From the NCBI RefSeq assembly GCF_007655135.1, contig NC_045129.1, positions 38,689,122 to 38,753,121 of the forward strand: a stretch of DNA of 64,000 bases. The letters are read 5' to 3'. Made by a program: the position numbers and the translations under genes. The notes beneath the pieces were generated by a model. That model had not been told where the DNA came from, did no database searches, and saw only the letters and a list, made by a program, of their open reading frames with translations. How positions within the stretch are numbered: position 1 is the first letter of the stretch; every line of letters starts with the position of its first letter. Positions 45,079 to 56,045 of this stretch are shown in pieces. This DNA comes from Punica granatum (lineage: Eukaryota > Streptophyta > Magnoliopsida > Myrtales > Lythraceae).

Positions 45079-47319
45079 ATGGATCCTTATTTTGTCCAAC
45101 CCTGTCACCCCTTGAACGGTTTTAGTTTCCGGGAGGAGAGCCTCTTCCCTTTCCCCCATGGAAATCTCTCTGCCAGCTTAAGTTTCAGTCCTTTCCCTTT
45201 TGTGGCTTCGGAACCTAGCAATTCCCCCGCTACTTCAAGCGTTGTCGCAGAGGGGGATCTCCCTTTTTGTGATAGCGATCTTGATGATACTGTTTTCAAG
45301 TATATAAACCAGATGCTCATGGAGGAGGACTTGGAGGAGAGGCCCTGTATGTTTCATGACCCTTTGGCCCTTCAAGCCACCGAGAAATCTTTCTATGATG
45401 CCCTGTGTGAGAATCGTCATCCTTCGATGAATAATTCCCTGTCCCCTCCGTATGCTGATAATTCAGACGATAACTCGTCTGGTGTCAGTAGTGATAATGG
45501 GAGTAATTGCAATTCTAGTGTCACTAGTGGCAGTCCTTCTGTTGATTCGCAATGGACCTTCGACGCCAGTGATTACAGACCTTCTATACTGCAGTCTCCT
45601 GTTCCGGAAAACTTTGTTTTCCAATCGACTGCAAATTCTAATGCAAGGACCTCGCCGGATTCACAAAGACGATTTGTCGATTGTAATGGGACGTCTTCAG
45701 TGGGTGAGCTTCTGGTTCAAAACTTCTTTTCTGACGAGCTCTCAATGTCCTACTTCCGGAAAGGGATGGAGGAAGCTAGCAAGTTCCTTCCCAAAGGTAA
45801 TCCTCTGTTGATGGATTCAGAGACGGGTACATTCAAATCCGCTCCCAGGAGATATAATTCTGCATCTCGAGCAAACTCCGAGAAGGATGCAGTTCAGCAT
45901 TTGAGCTCGCCTCCTTATGGATTAAGGCTAAAGAAGCATGAGAGGGAGGATACCGGGTCTGAAGAAGAGAGGAGCAGCAAGCAGTCTGCTGTTTGCCTGG
46001 AGGATGAGACTGAGCTATCAGAGATGTTTGATCGAGTTCTTCTTTGTGCTCCAACGAAGGAAAGCTCTAATAAGACCATGCAGAATGAGTCGAGTCAAAC
46101 TGAGACAACAACACAGAGTGTGCAATCAATAAGATTTACTGATGAGAAGCCTCTAAGTAACATGACTGTCAATAAGAAGGGAATGGTGGATCTGAGGGCT
46201 CTTCTTAATGCTTGCGCTCAAGCTGTCTCAGATGACGATCACAATACTGCTAATCACTATCTCCAGCAGATTAGGAAGCACTCTTCCCCCTTTGGTGACG
46301 GGTCCCAGAGGCTGGCACACTGTTTTGCTAAGGCCCTTGAAGCCCGTCTGGCTTGCACGGGAACCCAGATCTATGCAACTCTGATTTCAAAGAGAACCGC
46401 AGCTTCTGAAACGTTGAAGGCCTACCAAACTTATATCTCCGTCTGCCCATTCCAGAGGTTCAGCATCATTTTCTCCAACCACATGATCTTAACAAAGTTG
46501 GCCGAGAAAGCAAGCACTCTGCACATTATCGATTTTGGGATCTTATATGGCTTCCAGTGGCCTGCCCTCATCCACTGCCTCTCGAGGAGGGCAGGAGGGC
46601 CCCCCAAGCTGCGCATCACTGGGATAGAGCTGCCCCAGCGAGGGTTCCGACCGGCAGAGCGAGTCCAAGAAACAGGGCGTCGCTTGGCGAAGTACTGCAA
46701 GCGCTTCAATGTCCCATTCGAGTACAATGCCATCGCGCAGAAGTGGGAGACCATTCGAATTGCAGAACTTGGGATCAGACCTGGTGAGGTGGTGGCGGTT
46801 AATTGCCTGTTCCGGTTTAGGCATCTGTTCGATGAGACAGTGGTCCTGAACAGTCCAAGGAACCAAGTTCTGAATCTGGTGAGTAAAATCAGGCCCAGTC
46901 TGTTTACTCATTCGATTGTGAATGGAAACTACAATGCCTCGTTCTTCGTTACGAGGTTCCGCGAGGCTCTGTACCACTACTCTGCGATGTTTGATGCCTT
47001 TGATGCTAAGTTGCCTCGAGAAGATCCCACGAGGCTGACCTTTGAGGAGAATTTCTATGGGCGAGAAGCCATGAATGTTATCGCCTGCGAAAGCACGGAG
47101 AGGATTGAGAGGCCCGAGACATACAAGCAGTGGCAGATCCGGAACACGAGAGCTGGGTTCAAGCAGCTCCCATTAGACCCGGTGATTCTGCAGAAGCTGA
47201 GGTCGAAGTTGAAGGAAGGGTACCATGAGGATTTCGTGATAGATGTGGATGGGAATTGGATGCTTCAAGGTTGGAAGGGTCGAATCCTTTTTGCTTCGTC
47301 GTGTTGGGTACCGGCGTAG
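45079..47319 (+). CDS. GRAS transcription factor, LISCL group (SCL14/SCL33-like)
   Basis: A single-exon frame of 746 residues with a genuine ATG. The acidic, Ser-rich N-terminal half holds the conserved LISCL blocks VFKYINQMLMEEDLEE (residue about 70) and ELSEMFDRVLL (about 310). The GRAS domain starts near residue 370: VDLRALLNACAQAV (LHRI), the VHIID-type motif LHIIDFGILYGFQWP (about 480) and FEYNAIAQKWETIR (LHRII). NASFFVTRFREAL and FYGREAMNVIACE (PFYRE) follow, with the SAW end WMLQGWKGRILFASSCW. GRAS proteins of this group are nuclear co-activators; Arabidopsis SCL14 works with TGA factors in detoxification responses. The precise orthologue is not assignable here. It is the more divergent of the two intact copies. 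Confidence 0.93.
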   Translation: MDPYFVQPCHPLNGFSFREESLFPFPHGNLSASLSFSPFPFVASEPSNSPATSSVVAEGDLPFCDSDLDDTVFKYINQMLMEEDLEERPCMFHDPLALQATEKSFYDALCENRHPSMNNSLSPPYADNSDDNSSGVSSDNGSNCNSSVTSGSPSVDSQWTFDASDYRPSILQSPVPENFVFQSTANSNARTSPDSQRRFVDCNGTSSVGELLVQNFFSDELSMSYFRKGMEEASKFLPKGNPLLMDSETGTFKSAPRRYNSASRANSEKDAVQHLSSPPYGLRLKKHEREDTGSEEERSSKQSAVCLEDETELSEMFDRVLLCAPTKESSNKTMQNESSQTETTTQSVQSIRFTDEKPLSNMTVNKKGMVDLRALLNACAQAVSDDDHNTANHYLQQIRKHSSPFGDGSQRLAHCFAKALEARLACTGTQIYATLISKRTAASETLKAYQTYISVCPFQRFSIIFSNHMILTKLAEKASTLHIIDFGILYGFQWPALIHCLSRRAGGPPKLRITGIELPQRGFRPAERVQETGRRLAKYCKRFNVPFEYNAIAQKWETIRIAELGIRPGEVVAVNCLFRFRHLFDETVVLNSPRNQVLNLVSKIRPSLFTHSIVNGNYNASFFVTRFREALYHYSAMFDAFDAKLPREDPTRLTFEENFYGREAMNVIACESTERIERPETYKQWQIRNTRAGFKQLPLDPVILQKLRSKLKEGYHEDFVIDVDGNWMLQGWKGRILFASSCWVPA

Positions 47320-49503
47320 TACTCGAGAATCATTGAAGGTATTGACTTTTCTGGTGGTGGAGATGACTTCGTGCCCTGCCACCAACGGAATAACAGGTTA
47401 GAGCAGGTCCTGATTATGTTGTTGTTACTTATGCTCCTTATATCGTCTAGTTTGGGCAGTTGGGGGTTTCACAGTGAAGAGGAACTCGTAGTTTAGCTGC
47501 TCTTATTCTATACTTGTCTTAGTTATACCCTAATGTAGAGCTCTTTACTCCCTGGCTGTCTGTCTGTCTGTAGCGTTCTGTATCAGTAATGAATAAAAAA
47601 GCTTTCAGTTCGAGTTTCAACTGACGAGCAGTCCTATTCTGTGATGAGTCCCGCGACGGACAGTACAGAACTTGTATCCATGTGAGCTGCACCTACAGGG
47701 TCGCAGTCGCTTTCATGCTGATTACCAGAAGCTCCTTTTCCTATTTATCTGTCTCAACTATTTGCCCATGAACTTCGCCGAAGGAGGAACATTTCACATT
47801 AGTCAAAACTCAAAACTAATGAGGTGGGACAATGAGTTTGGTTTTAGATTTAAGTAGGGTTGAATTTTTATTTTAATTGGATTGTAATGATTGTATTGTT
47901 GAATTATGAGAAAAATATGAGAAAAAATAATAAATAGTTAAAAAAAGTAATGATTGTATTGTGAAATTGTGAAAAATAATAATGGATAGTTAAGAGAATT
48001 TAATATTAAAAATTAAATTGAATAGTTAAAAAAATTGAAAAAAAAGAGAAAAGTAATAATTGTATTATTGATTTTTATTGTGTAGTGAGTAGAGTTAAAG
48101 TTAGAGTTAAAATTTTAAAAATATAATTGCGAAATCAAACGGAGCGTTATAATTCGAGAAAAAAAAATCATAGTTCGATGATTAGACTCTTCGACCATCT
48201 TTTTGTTTTTTGTTTTTTTTGTTTTTACCGAAATATCATACTCAGTCGAGAAGATAAAGATGAGAATGATGCAAAGACTTTCGCCATTGAAGTTGAAGTC
48301 CCACCACAGCGACGTCATGGAGGTACTAACTATTGGGGCTTGGACACCGTCCCTGTTCCTCTTGACTGAGTCAAAGCGGGAGAAAAGTAAAATCTCGCAC
48401 GTGTCAGAAAATAAACTCTTTTCTCTTACCGAACTCTTTTATCAAATTTGGGAATAGTACAGTGTATTTCTCGTCTGGTGACTAAGATGTTTCAGATTCG
48501 ATATTCAATGAAATTATATATGCCTTTTATTACATATTTAGAATTTTTATTTCAATATATTAAGTGATCTTTATTGTAATCGAAAAAAATAAATAATAAA
48601 ACCCTTTTCCACTCTTCAAGCAACACATAGCTCGCCACGTATACAGAAGATGTCCCACGTGGGCCCACCGTATCCGCTGTTACCCGATAGCACGGGACCC
48701 ACACACTCGCTTGCTATGGAGCTGTTGACGTCCTCCTCCTCCTCCTCCTCCTCCTCCCGGCTGCTGCCTCGAAGGTCACTCAGTCGAGGAGATAAATAAA
48801 CAATTGACCCAAGATAATTTTATTAAACAAAAATTATATTAATTAAAAATAAAAGTAAAAAAGATAAATTTCATATTAACTTATTCAGGTGATAATTGCA
48901 AAGGCTTTTTTTTTCTTTTTCTTTTGTTTAATTTTATTTTTATTGGTATATTTATTAATTAATAAATTTTCGGTGCAAAAGGCGCACTTTGACTAGCAGA
49001 CATTTTTCTTCTTTATAAAAATGAGAAGCTCACGTCTTCCCTCTCAAGTCTCAAAGCTCCATTCCTGGGCTGAGCTGAGCTGAGCTTCTTCTCCTTCCAC
49101 TCTCTCTCTCTCTCTCTCTGGTACGAACGACATGAAGCTCCATCTCTGTTCTCAGGTCTCACTACTACTTCCCAGTTTCAGCTCAAATTCAACCGAGTGA
49201 GTCATATCTTCAGCTCCTTAGCTGTCCATCAATCTCGAGAATCCCTTTGACTGAATCATTCCGTTCTTAGTTTTCCTCTGTGCTTTGATTGCTTGAATCT
49301 CCCTGTAGCGTAGCATAGAGCCTTTGTCATAGTCTGCAATCATATGTTTTTTGGTTTTCTGGTGCCTGTGAATGAAAGTAAGTATCTTGAGTCGTCGTTA
49401 GAGCTCTATGTGAGAATCTGTGGTTGATTTTGTTTGAGCTGTGAATTTTCGATATAAGGGTTTGCCAGTTCGATCTAGGGATCCGTGGGGTTGTCCGGTG
49501 TAG
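47320..49503. other. Spacer, 3' UTR of first GRAS gene and promoter/leader of the second
   Basis: The 3' UTR of the first gene likely ends near 47595 (AATGAATAAAAAAG). A CTC trinucleotide repeat (48731-48758) and a TATA box (TATAAAAA at 49014-49021) precede the leader of the second gene. A probable 5' UTR intron runs from GTGAGTCA at 49197 to TTTGCCAG ending about 49469. Frames at 48127-48457 have no recognisable content. Confidence 0.55.
47836..48141. mobile_element. MITE with GTTTGGTTTTAGA ends
   Basis: It starts GTTTGGTTTTAGATTTAAG and ends with the inverse CGAAATCAAAC. The interior is full of AAAGTAATGATTGTATTGTTG-like units that recur at 43795 and 60826. Confidence 0.65.
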
Positions 49504-51903
49504 ATGGCGATGGATCCCCGTTTCGACGACCTCTCCTTCTCGATCGATGATTTCAATTTCGATGACGGTCGTAGCCCCTTACCTGATTCAAACCAATCCC
49601 TGAACTTTGTCAATGGGGTCGAGCCCGATGAACCTGCTCTGGGGTTCGACTCCGTGACCGTACCTCCTTTCTCAACCCAGCCCGTTGCCTTGAACTACTT
49701 GCCAGTGATCTCCACTGACGACCTCGATGGAGAGTTGGTATTCCCAGGTGAACTGGGTGGAGGATCCCTCGAGCCGTCGGTGAGCACAGGCACCGGCTTG
49801 AGTGCAGGAGGAGAATCTCCTTCTTCCTCAGATGACAGTGATTCGTCAGATCCTGTTCTCAAATATATAAGCCAGATGCTCATGGAAGAGAACATGGAGG
49901 AAAAAATCTGGATATCGCCTGATGCTTTTGCTCTTCAACACACCGAGAAATCGTTGTACGATGCCCTTGGCGAGAGGTACCCTGATTCACCCGATCAATT
50001 CCATAATTTCGATGTCAGCCAGTTCATTGAGAGTCCGAGTGGCAATTTCTCAGGTAGTAGTAGCGATCATAGCAGTGTTGGTACCGTTCTGACCAGCACT
50101 AACTCCAGCAACTCAATAGATCCAAGTTGGCGACATGATACTGGCGAATATAATCAGACCACTACACCGGCAGTTCATGCTCTCCACCAAGTTCCTCAGT
50201 CGGATTCCAATTACAGTTTGCAGTTCTATACGAGTTCTCTGAGCAACTCTATTGGTGATGCCAATGAGTTGGTGGACTCCTCTGTCCTAGTCAAGAACAT
50301 TTTTACTGATAATGACTCTGTCCTGCAATTCAAGAGGGGGTTAGAGGAAGCCAGCAAGTTTCTTCCGCCTAGCAGTCAATTGGTTATTAACTTTGAGAAT
50401 GGTAGCTCAGGTTCTGAGACTAAAAGCAGGACGTCCTGGGTTGCTGGCCAAGATGATAAGAGTGGAAGGGAGGACATGCTCGGTGGATCCAGGGGAAGAA
50501 AGAATCATGAGAGGGAGGATGCAGGTTTTGAAGAAGGGAGGGCTACTAAACAATCGGCCTCATATGTGGAAGCAGGAGAGGCTGAACTCTCGGAGATGTT
50601 TGATAAGGTTTTGCTTGCGGTGGCTCCCTGTTCTACTGACAGCTGCCGATCAACAGATGCCAGCCAAAGCAAGGACTTGAGGACCAGTGCACAGGTTCGT
50701 GGATCTAATGGTGGAAGGGGACGGGGCAGAAGACAGGGGAATCAGAGCTCGGTGGACTTGAGAACGCTTCTGATTCTGTGCGCACAAGCCTTATCTTCTA
50801 ATGATTTGAGGACTGCTAATGAGCTGCTGAAGCAGATTCGACAGAACTCGTCGCCTTCGGGGGATGGATCCCAAAGGTTGGCACACTACTTTGCAAATGG
50901 ACTTGAGGCACGTATGGCAGGAAACGGCGAGGGGACCCAGAACTTCTGCCACGCGATTGTTATGCAGAGGAGGTCAGTGGCCGATGTGCTGAAAGGTTAT
51001 CAACTTCATATCTCATCCTGTCCGTTCAAGAAGTTAACCATCATGTATATGAATTACATGATCTTGAAATTGTCAGAAAAGGCTAGCGTCCTCCATATTA
51101 TAGACTTTGGTATCGCATTTGGCTTCCAATGGCCGATTCTTATTCAGAAGCTGGGGGAACAGCCCGGTGGGTCCCCTAAGCTGCGAATTACGGGGATAGA
51201 GCTTCCACAACCCGGGTTTCGCCCAGCAGAAAGAATTGAGGAGACAGGGCAGCGGTTGGCCCAGTATTGCAAGCGTTTTAATGTTCCCTTTGAATTTAAT
51301 GCTTTGCCTTCACGAAACTGGGAAACCATCAGAGTCGAGGATCTAAAGATCAGAAGTGGTGAGATGATTGCTGTGAACTGCCTCTATCGGTTCAGCAGTC
51401 TTCTTGATGAGACAGTTGATGAGGACAGCCCGAGGGATGCTGTCCTAAAGCTAATTAGGGAAATAAAGCCTGATGTCTTTGTTCACACGATCACCAATGG
51501 ATCTTACAATGCTCCCTTCTTTGTGACACGGTTCAGGGAGGCACTTTTCCATCTTTCTTCGATCTATGACATGTTTGACGCTACCATTACCGGTCAGCAA
51601 AGGGATTCTAAAGAGAGGACAATTTTGGAAAGCGAGTTCTATGGGCGGGAAATCATGAATGTGGTAGCATGTGAGGGGCCAGAGAGAGTTGACAGGCCCG
51701 AATCCTACAAGCAGTGGCAGGTTCGTCACGGGAGGGCGGGCTTTAAGCAGCTTCCTCTTGAGCAAGAGGTTATGAAAAAATTACGGCATAAACTCGAGTG
51801 CTGGTATCACAAGGACTTCGTGCTGGATGAAGACGGCAACTGGATGCTGTTGGGATGGAAGGGTCGAATAATCTATGCTACTACCTGTTGGGTACCTAGC
51901 TAG
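49504..51903 (+). CDS. GRAS transcription factor, LISCL group (SCL14-like)
   Basis: A single-exon frame of 799 residues. The start MAMDPRFDDLSFSIDDFNFD is the usual LISCL N-terminus. Conserved blocks are PVLKYISQMLMEENMEEKIW (residue about 117) and ELSEMFDKVLLAV (about 360), with a Gly/Arg-rich linker before the GRAS domain. That domain has VDLRTLLILCAQALSSNDLR (about 416, LHRI), LHIIDFGIAFGFQWPILI (about 529), WETIRVEDLKI (LHRII), NAPFFVTRFREALFHLSSI (about 668) and FYGREIMNVVACEGPERVDR (PFYRE). The SAW end is WMLLGWKGRIIYATTCWVP. It acts in the nucleus as a transcription co-activator, by family. It is the parent-like copy of both pseudogenes downstream, which keep the same words with lesions. 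Confidence 0.94.
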   Translation: MAMDPRFDDLSFSIDDFNFDDGRSPLPDSNQSLNFVNGVEPDEPALGFDSVTVPPFSTQPVALNYLPVISTDDLDGELVFPGELGGGSLEPSVSTGTGLSAGGESPSSSDDSDSSDPVLKYISQMLMEENMEEKIWISPDAFALQHTEKSLYDALGERYPDSPDQFHNFDVSQFIESPSGNFSGSSSDHSSVGTVLTSTNSSNSIDPSWRHDTGEYNQTTTPAVHALHQVPQSDSNYSLQFYTSSLSNSIGDANELVDSSVLVKNIFTDNDSVLQFKRGLEEASKFLPPSSQLVINFENGSSGSETKSRTSWVAGQDDKSGREDMLGGSRGRKNHEREDAGFEEGRATKQSASYVEAGEAELSEMFDKVLLAVAPCSTDSCRSTDASQSKDLRTSAQVRGSNGGRGRGRRQGNQSSVDLRTLLILCAQALSSNDLRTANELLKQIRQNSSPSGDGSQRLAHYFANGLEARMAGNGEGTQNFCHAIVMQRRSVADVLKGYQLHISSCPFKKLTIMYMNYMILKLSEKASVLHIIDFGIAFGFQWPILIQKLGEQPGGSPKLRITGIELPQPGFRPAERIEETGQRLAQYCKRFNVPFEFNALPSRNWETIRVEDLKIRSGEMIAVNCLYRFSSLLDETVDEDSPRDAVLKLIREIKPDVFVHTITNGSYNAPFFVTRFREALFHLSSIYDMFDATITGQQRDSKERTILESEFYGREIMNVVACEGPERVDRPESYKQWQVRHGRAGFKQLPLEQEVMKKLRHKLECWYHKDFVLDEDGNWMLLGWKGRIIYATTCWVPS

Positions 51904-52609
51904 GTTGTCTTTGCAGTGTCGGTACGACTTTAAGATATGGTTTGTAATTTGTTAGGCAGTATATTAAGATAAATGCTTAGTTGTCTTGTGGTTTTCCGCT
52001 AACTCTGTAATTTTATGTACTGGAGTTACTTCTCTGTTATCCGTAGTTAATTAAGTTGAAGTGATCTTCTATCATTCTCTGTTCTTTCAGTTTTTGTTGT
52101 TTTTAATGATTGACATCTTTGAGGAGACGAAGGTGGTTAGCCAAACTCTCTTGCTGCATTGAGAAAACCCAAGCTGGCAAACAAGAGGACTTTGGTATGA
52201 GGGCATGGTACTGTCATTAGATAACGTGATCAGCATGTCGGTTTCTTTACAATATGCCGGATGAAGGCAATCTTAAACATTGAACAGTCAAAAGGCAAAA
52301 CATCTTGTGCTGATGATCATGACACTAGTGAAGGATCCATCAAGAAATTACGGTCGCTTAACCACTTCTGCAGTAACTCTTTTCGAGGTTAAAATATCTC
52401 TCAGTTGATAATCCGTGCCAGCTCTTGTAGTTCACGCATCTATTGCTCATCGAAAGCTGATGATTAACACATACCACGTTTCTAGCGACTCATACAATTA
52501 AATTCAAAACTACATTTTACGCTGGAAGTGAGATTTTAAGGACTGGTTCTTTTCCATAAAAAAAAAAAAAAAAAGAAGAAATATTAAGCTTTAGGTACAC
52601 GGTTTGTCA

Positions 52610-53060
52610 TGTTCGCATAGTATATATCAAGCTTGGTGCTGAAGGACGAGAAGATTCTTCGAACATGAAGATATATATTCATATGTACTGTGCGCCTGTG
52701 GCCTGTATTGTATGCAGATAAAAAACGTCACAGTGCCTTATCAACCGAGCTGCATTACGCTATATACGCAAGGACCTGCCGCCATTTTATCTCTAATTTG
52801 TTCCCGATTTCTTGTCCTCCTCCATTCAATTGGTTCAAGAGACCAAACTGCAGGAAAATCAAAGATGGTGGAGAAGGTGGCAGCTGATGCCTTTGTCTGC
52901 AGACTCTGATGGTTCCAGCTAGCTAGGTTTACTAACAAGGTAACTTATCCATCATGTTGGACTAGTTAAGACTTTTTTATTTCTTTCTTTTGCGGTTGAT
53001 TATCATGTGATTCATTAGTATATGTATGGTCTCTTGACTGTTTGAACCCCATTTGACCGC
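52610..53060. repeat. Duplicated 3' flank, copy A (partner about 63000-63540)
   Basis: GAAGATTCTTCGAACATGAA, AAAACGTCACAGTGCCTTAT, AGAGACCAAACTGCAGGAAA and TGTTGGACTAGTTAAGA recur in the same order at 63041, 63107, 63251 and 63419 with scattered changes. Similarity resumes at 53742-53830 against 63570-63660. This marks a segmental duplication that includes the GRAS gene and its flank. Confidence 0.75.
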
Positions 53061-53280
53061 CATACTTTAGTATCATGTGATCCATTTAGTAATGGAATAA
53101 AGTTTGATTTAGTTTGATTTCACGGAATAAAGACAAATGTAGTTGAGAAAATTTATTATTAAAATTAAATAAAAATATAAAAAATAATGATTGTACTGTT
53201 GAATTGAAAGAAAAGTAATACATAATTGAGATAATTTAGTATCGAAAATTAATTGTAACAAGAAATAAGAAAAAAGCTTG

Positions 53281-53575
53281 CGTTTGGTTTTTAAGTTGAA
53301 TCATTATCCAACTTAATTTGATTTTATATAGTGATTATAAGTATTGATAAATATACGGATATGTGAGAATATATATATGTATATATATATATAAATGTGA
53401 AAATAGATGAAAAATTTATCATTTAAAGATTGATTATAAAAATAATTAGACAAAAGTATGATTGAAATATTGTTATTAAATAGAGAAAAAGATAAAACAA
53501 CAACGATAGTGTTGAATTTAGGAAAAAAATAAATTGAGTTGGGCAAAATAAAATTTTTTATTTAAAAATCAAACA
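53281..53575. mobile_element. MITE of the ORP3-intron family
   Basis: CGTTTGGTTTTTAAGTTGAA at the left and TTTAAAAATCAAACA at the right. The interior is collinear with 28888-29195 (GATTATAAGTATTGATAAAT, TA-block, ATTGTTATTAAATAGA). Surrounding sequence at 53096-53690 is absent from the duplicated flank near 63545-63570. Confidence 0.72.
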
Positions 53576-55044
53576 AAGCCTAATAAGAGACTTTATTATT
53601 AAATTGATATGAAAGATTAAAAAAAAAAGTAATAATTATATTGTTAATCGGGAATAAAGTAAAATTAAATATTAAATTTACCTCTTTTCCAAATGAAGTA
53701 CAGTGCTAATAAGCAGGAGAGGAGAGGAGAGGAGAGTAGAGGAGACCTTTAGGTAGCAGCCTTTCACTGTACATGCATAGAATATACTAGAATGGAGCAC
53801 ACTGGTCTTGTTTTTCCCTACCTGGAGGCTATATCAGCCGACAAAATTATCTCCTAGTACTAGACAATAAATGCGCCAATTATAGGGAAGAACAATATAT
53901 TTAATAGAGTCTAACGCTTAATTTAATTTAATTTCTTGATTATTAGCAGTGAGCTATCACGGGCATTTTACAGGTACGCATAGAGGCATATATATTAGCA
54001 TTTAATAATTGAGACACATTTGAATGCCACTTGAAATGATGAGGAGTTCAATGAGTAATTCTAAAATTTTCTCAAAAAAAAATATTTTTAATTAATTTTT
54101 TTTCCCGGTGTGCATCTAGAAGCCTAATAGATTCATATTAATTCAGTTCGAAACAAGTCGATCCATTAAGTAATAAAGCTATCTCGATCATGCATTTTTT
54201 TTATTCACAATATTCGAACTCGAGACTTTATTTGAAGAGATAAATATCAAACCATTTAAATCAATCAATGTTGGACGTTGAAAATTGCAGTAACTTTTGA
54301 ATTAGGAGGTTTTGGTTGTGGCATTAATTACGAATGAAGAAGTGAATTGTCTCGCTATCCATGGAATGATTGACGGCAAAAGGGCATATTATATGGAAAG
54401 TTTTCCTTAATCGTTTCTGATTTTGATCTTTTAACAATTCATAGAATTTGAATTTGATCCTTGAGAATCTACTGAAAAAGGAGAGGAAATCAGAAACCTC
54501 CATCATTAAAAAAAAAAATCTCTATTTGGCTGAGGAAAACCTCCATGATCAAATTGGAGAGATGAATTGGGAAAATTAAGAAATTAAACTATAAAGTTGC
54601 ATGGGTCAAGAGATTATTAGCAGTGCAAAAGTGGGTGTATTACATATTGCAATAAGACGAGGAAAAACATTTTGGATAATAAAGTAGGAGGACAGCGAGT
54701 GGTGATCGAAGACGGCAATTATTGATTGGTGTTCCTTTCACAAAGTATAATTGGATTCTCACATCCCAACCTCCATAAATGATAAGAATGTCAAGTTTGG
54801 TTTTTCAATTTTTTTTTTGACTCCTTTTGAGGAAAAACAAAAGAAAAAGAAAAAGAAGCATATATCATGTATGACTTGTTACCGGCTACTGTACTTTCAG
54901 GTTAAATATATAATCGAGATATTTTGCTGAATATAATCGAGATATTTGAACCTTTTGAAATTTCATACTTCTTCAAAGAGTGAAAAAACGCCATAAGTTA
55001 TATATATATATATATATATATATGTGAAATTTACATAGCATTTG

Positions 55045-55370
55045 GTAAATAACGAAATTAAGTTTGATTTAATTTAATTTAAGGTGATGGAGACAAAAAT
55101 AGTTGAGAAAAGTATGCGAGAGAATTTGAAAAAAAATTAAAAAGTAATGATAGTGTTATTGAATTGAGGAAAAAATGTTAAAATTGAAGAAAAATATTAA
55201 ATAATCGAGATAATTTAATATTAAAAAATTAATTGTAATAATATATAAAAAAATGTATGAAAAAAATTTGAAAAAAAAAGATAAAAAAGTAATGATTATT
55301 TTGTTGAATTGAGAGAAAAGTAAAGTAAAATTAAATTAAATTAAGTAAAGTTTATTTTTATAAACAAACA
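55045..55370. mobile_element. Degenerate AT-rich MITE-like sequence
   Basis: Carries the same building blocks as the other copies (AAAAAGTAATGATAGTGTTATTG, AATCGAGATAATTTAATATT), with eroded ends and no clear inverted termini. Confidence 0.4.
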
Positions 55371-55410
55371 AATCATTTTATGTTCATTGTACGAACTCTT
55401 TCTCACTTAA

Positions 55411-55441
<31 letters not shown>

Positions 55442-55967
55442 GAGTATCAATTTATGATAAAGGATCAAAAAGCATGAGGCTGCGTCCATCTGTTTCCGGT
55501 TAAGAGGAAAATTGCCCGAGACAGCGAATGTCAATAATTAGTGCCTAAAGTTGTTTTGCTCCTAGGCCTGCCAGTTTTCTTTGAAGATCGTCTGGTATTT
55601 ACAAGCTGTTTGTTGCCATGTTGTCCTAATTAACGTCATACTGGTGATGGTAGGTGAAAGACATTATCCACATATATATTTTATATAATTTTAGCCGTCC
55701 CATAGTGACATCATTCTTTGAAGATCAATGGGAAAGGAGTAAGACGACGGGCAAAAAAGTAAATTATCTTTTTTTTTTTTTTGTGTGCAACTGGTATCAA
55801 GCCATATTTATTAAGCATAAATCTCTCTTGCTTTCGATTTTTTTTTTTTTTTACATTTTCACAAACTTATAATCGAGCTCTTACTTAAAAAAAAAGTCAA
55901 ATCACATGAATTAACTTAGATTACCAAATCACCTATTCAATTATCTTTGATAATGTGCAAAGTTAAG

Positions 55968-56045
55968 CAAAGGAAGGAAACGATCAATTCTAGCGTTGGC
56001 ATACATAAACAAAGGAAGGAAACGATCAATTCTAACATTGGCCTA
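55968..56045. repeat. 42-bp tandem duplication
   Basis: CAAAGGAAGGAAACGATCAA...TTGGC occurs at 55968 and 56010 with two changes. Confidence 0.8.

Noticed and set aside
52690..52938. Three overlapping 65-residue frames
   Set aside because: They overlap on both strands in a noncoding duplicated flank, and the frames are not kept in the partner at 63100-63300.
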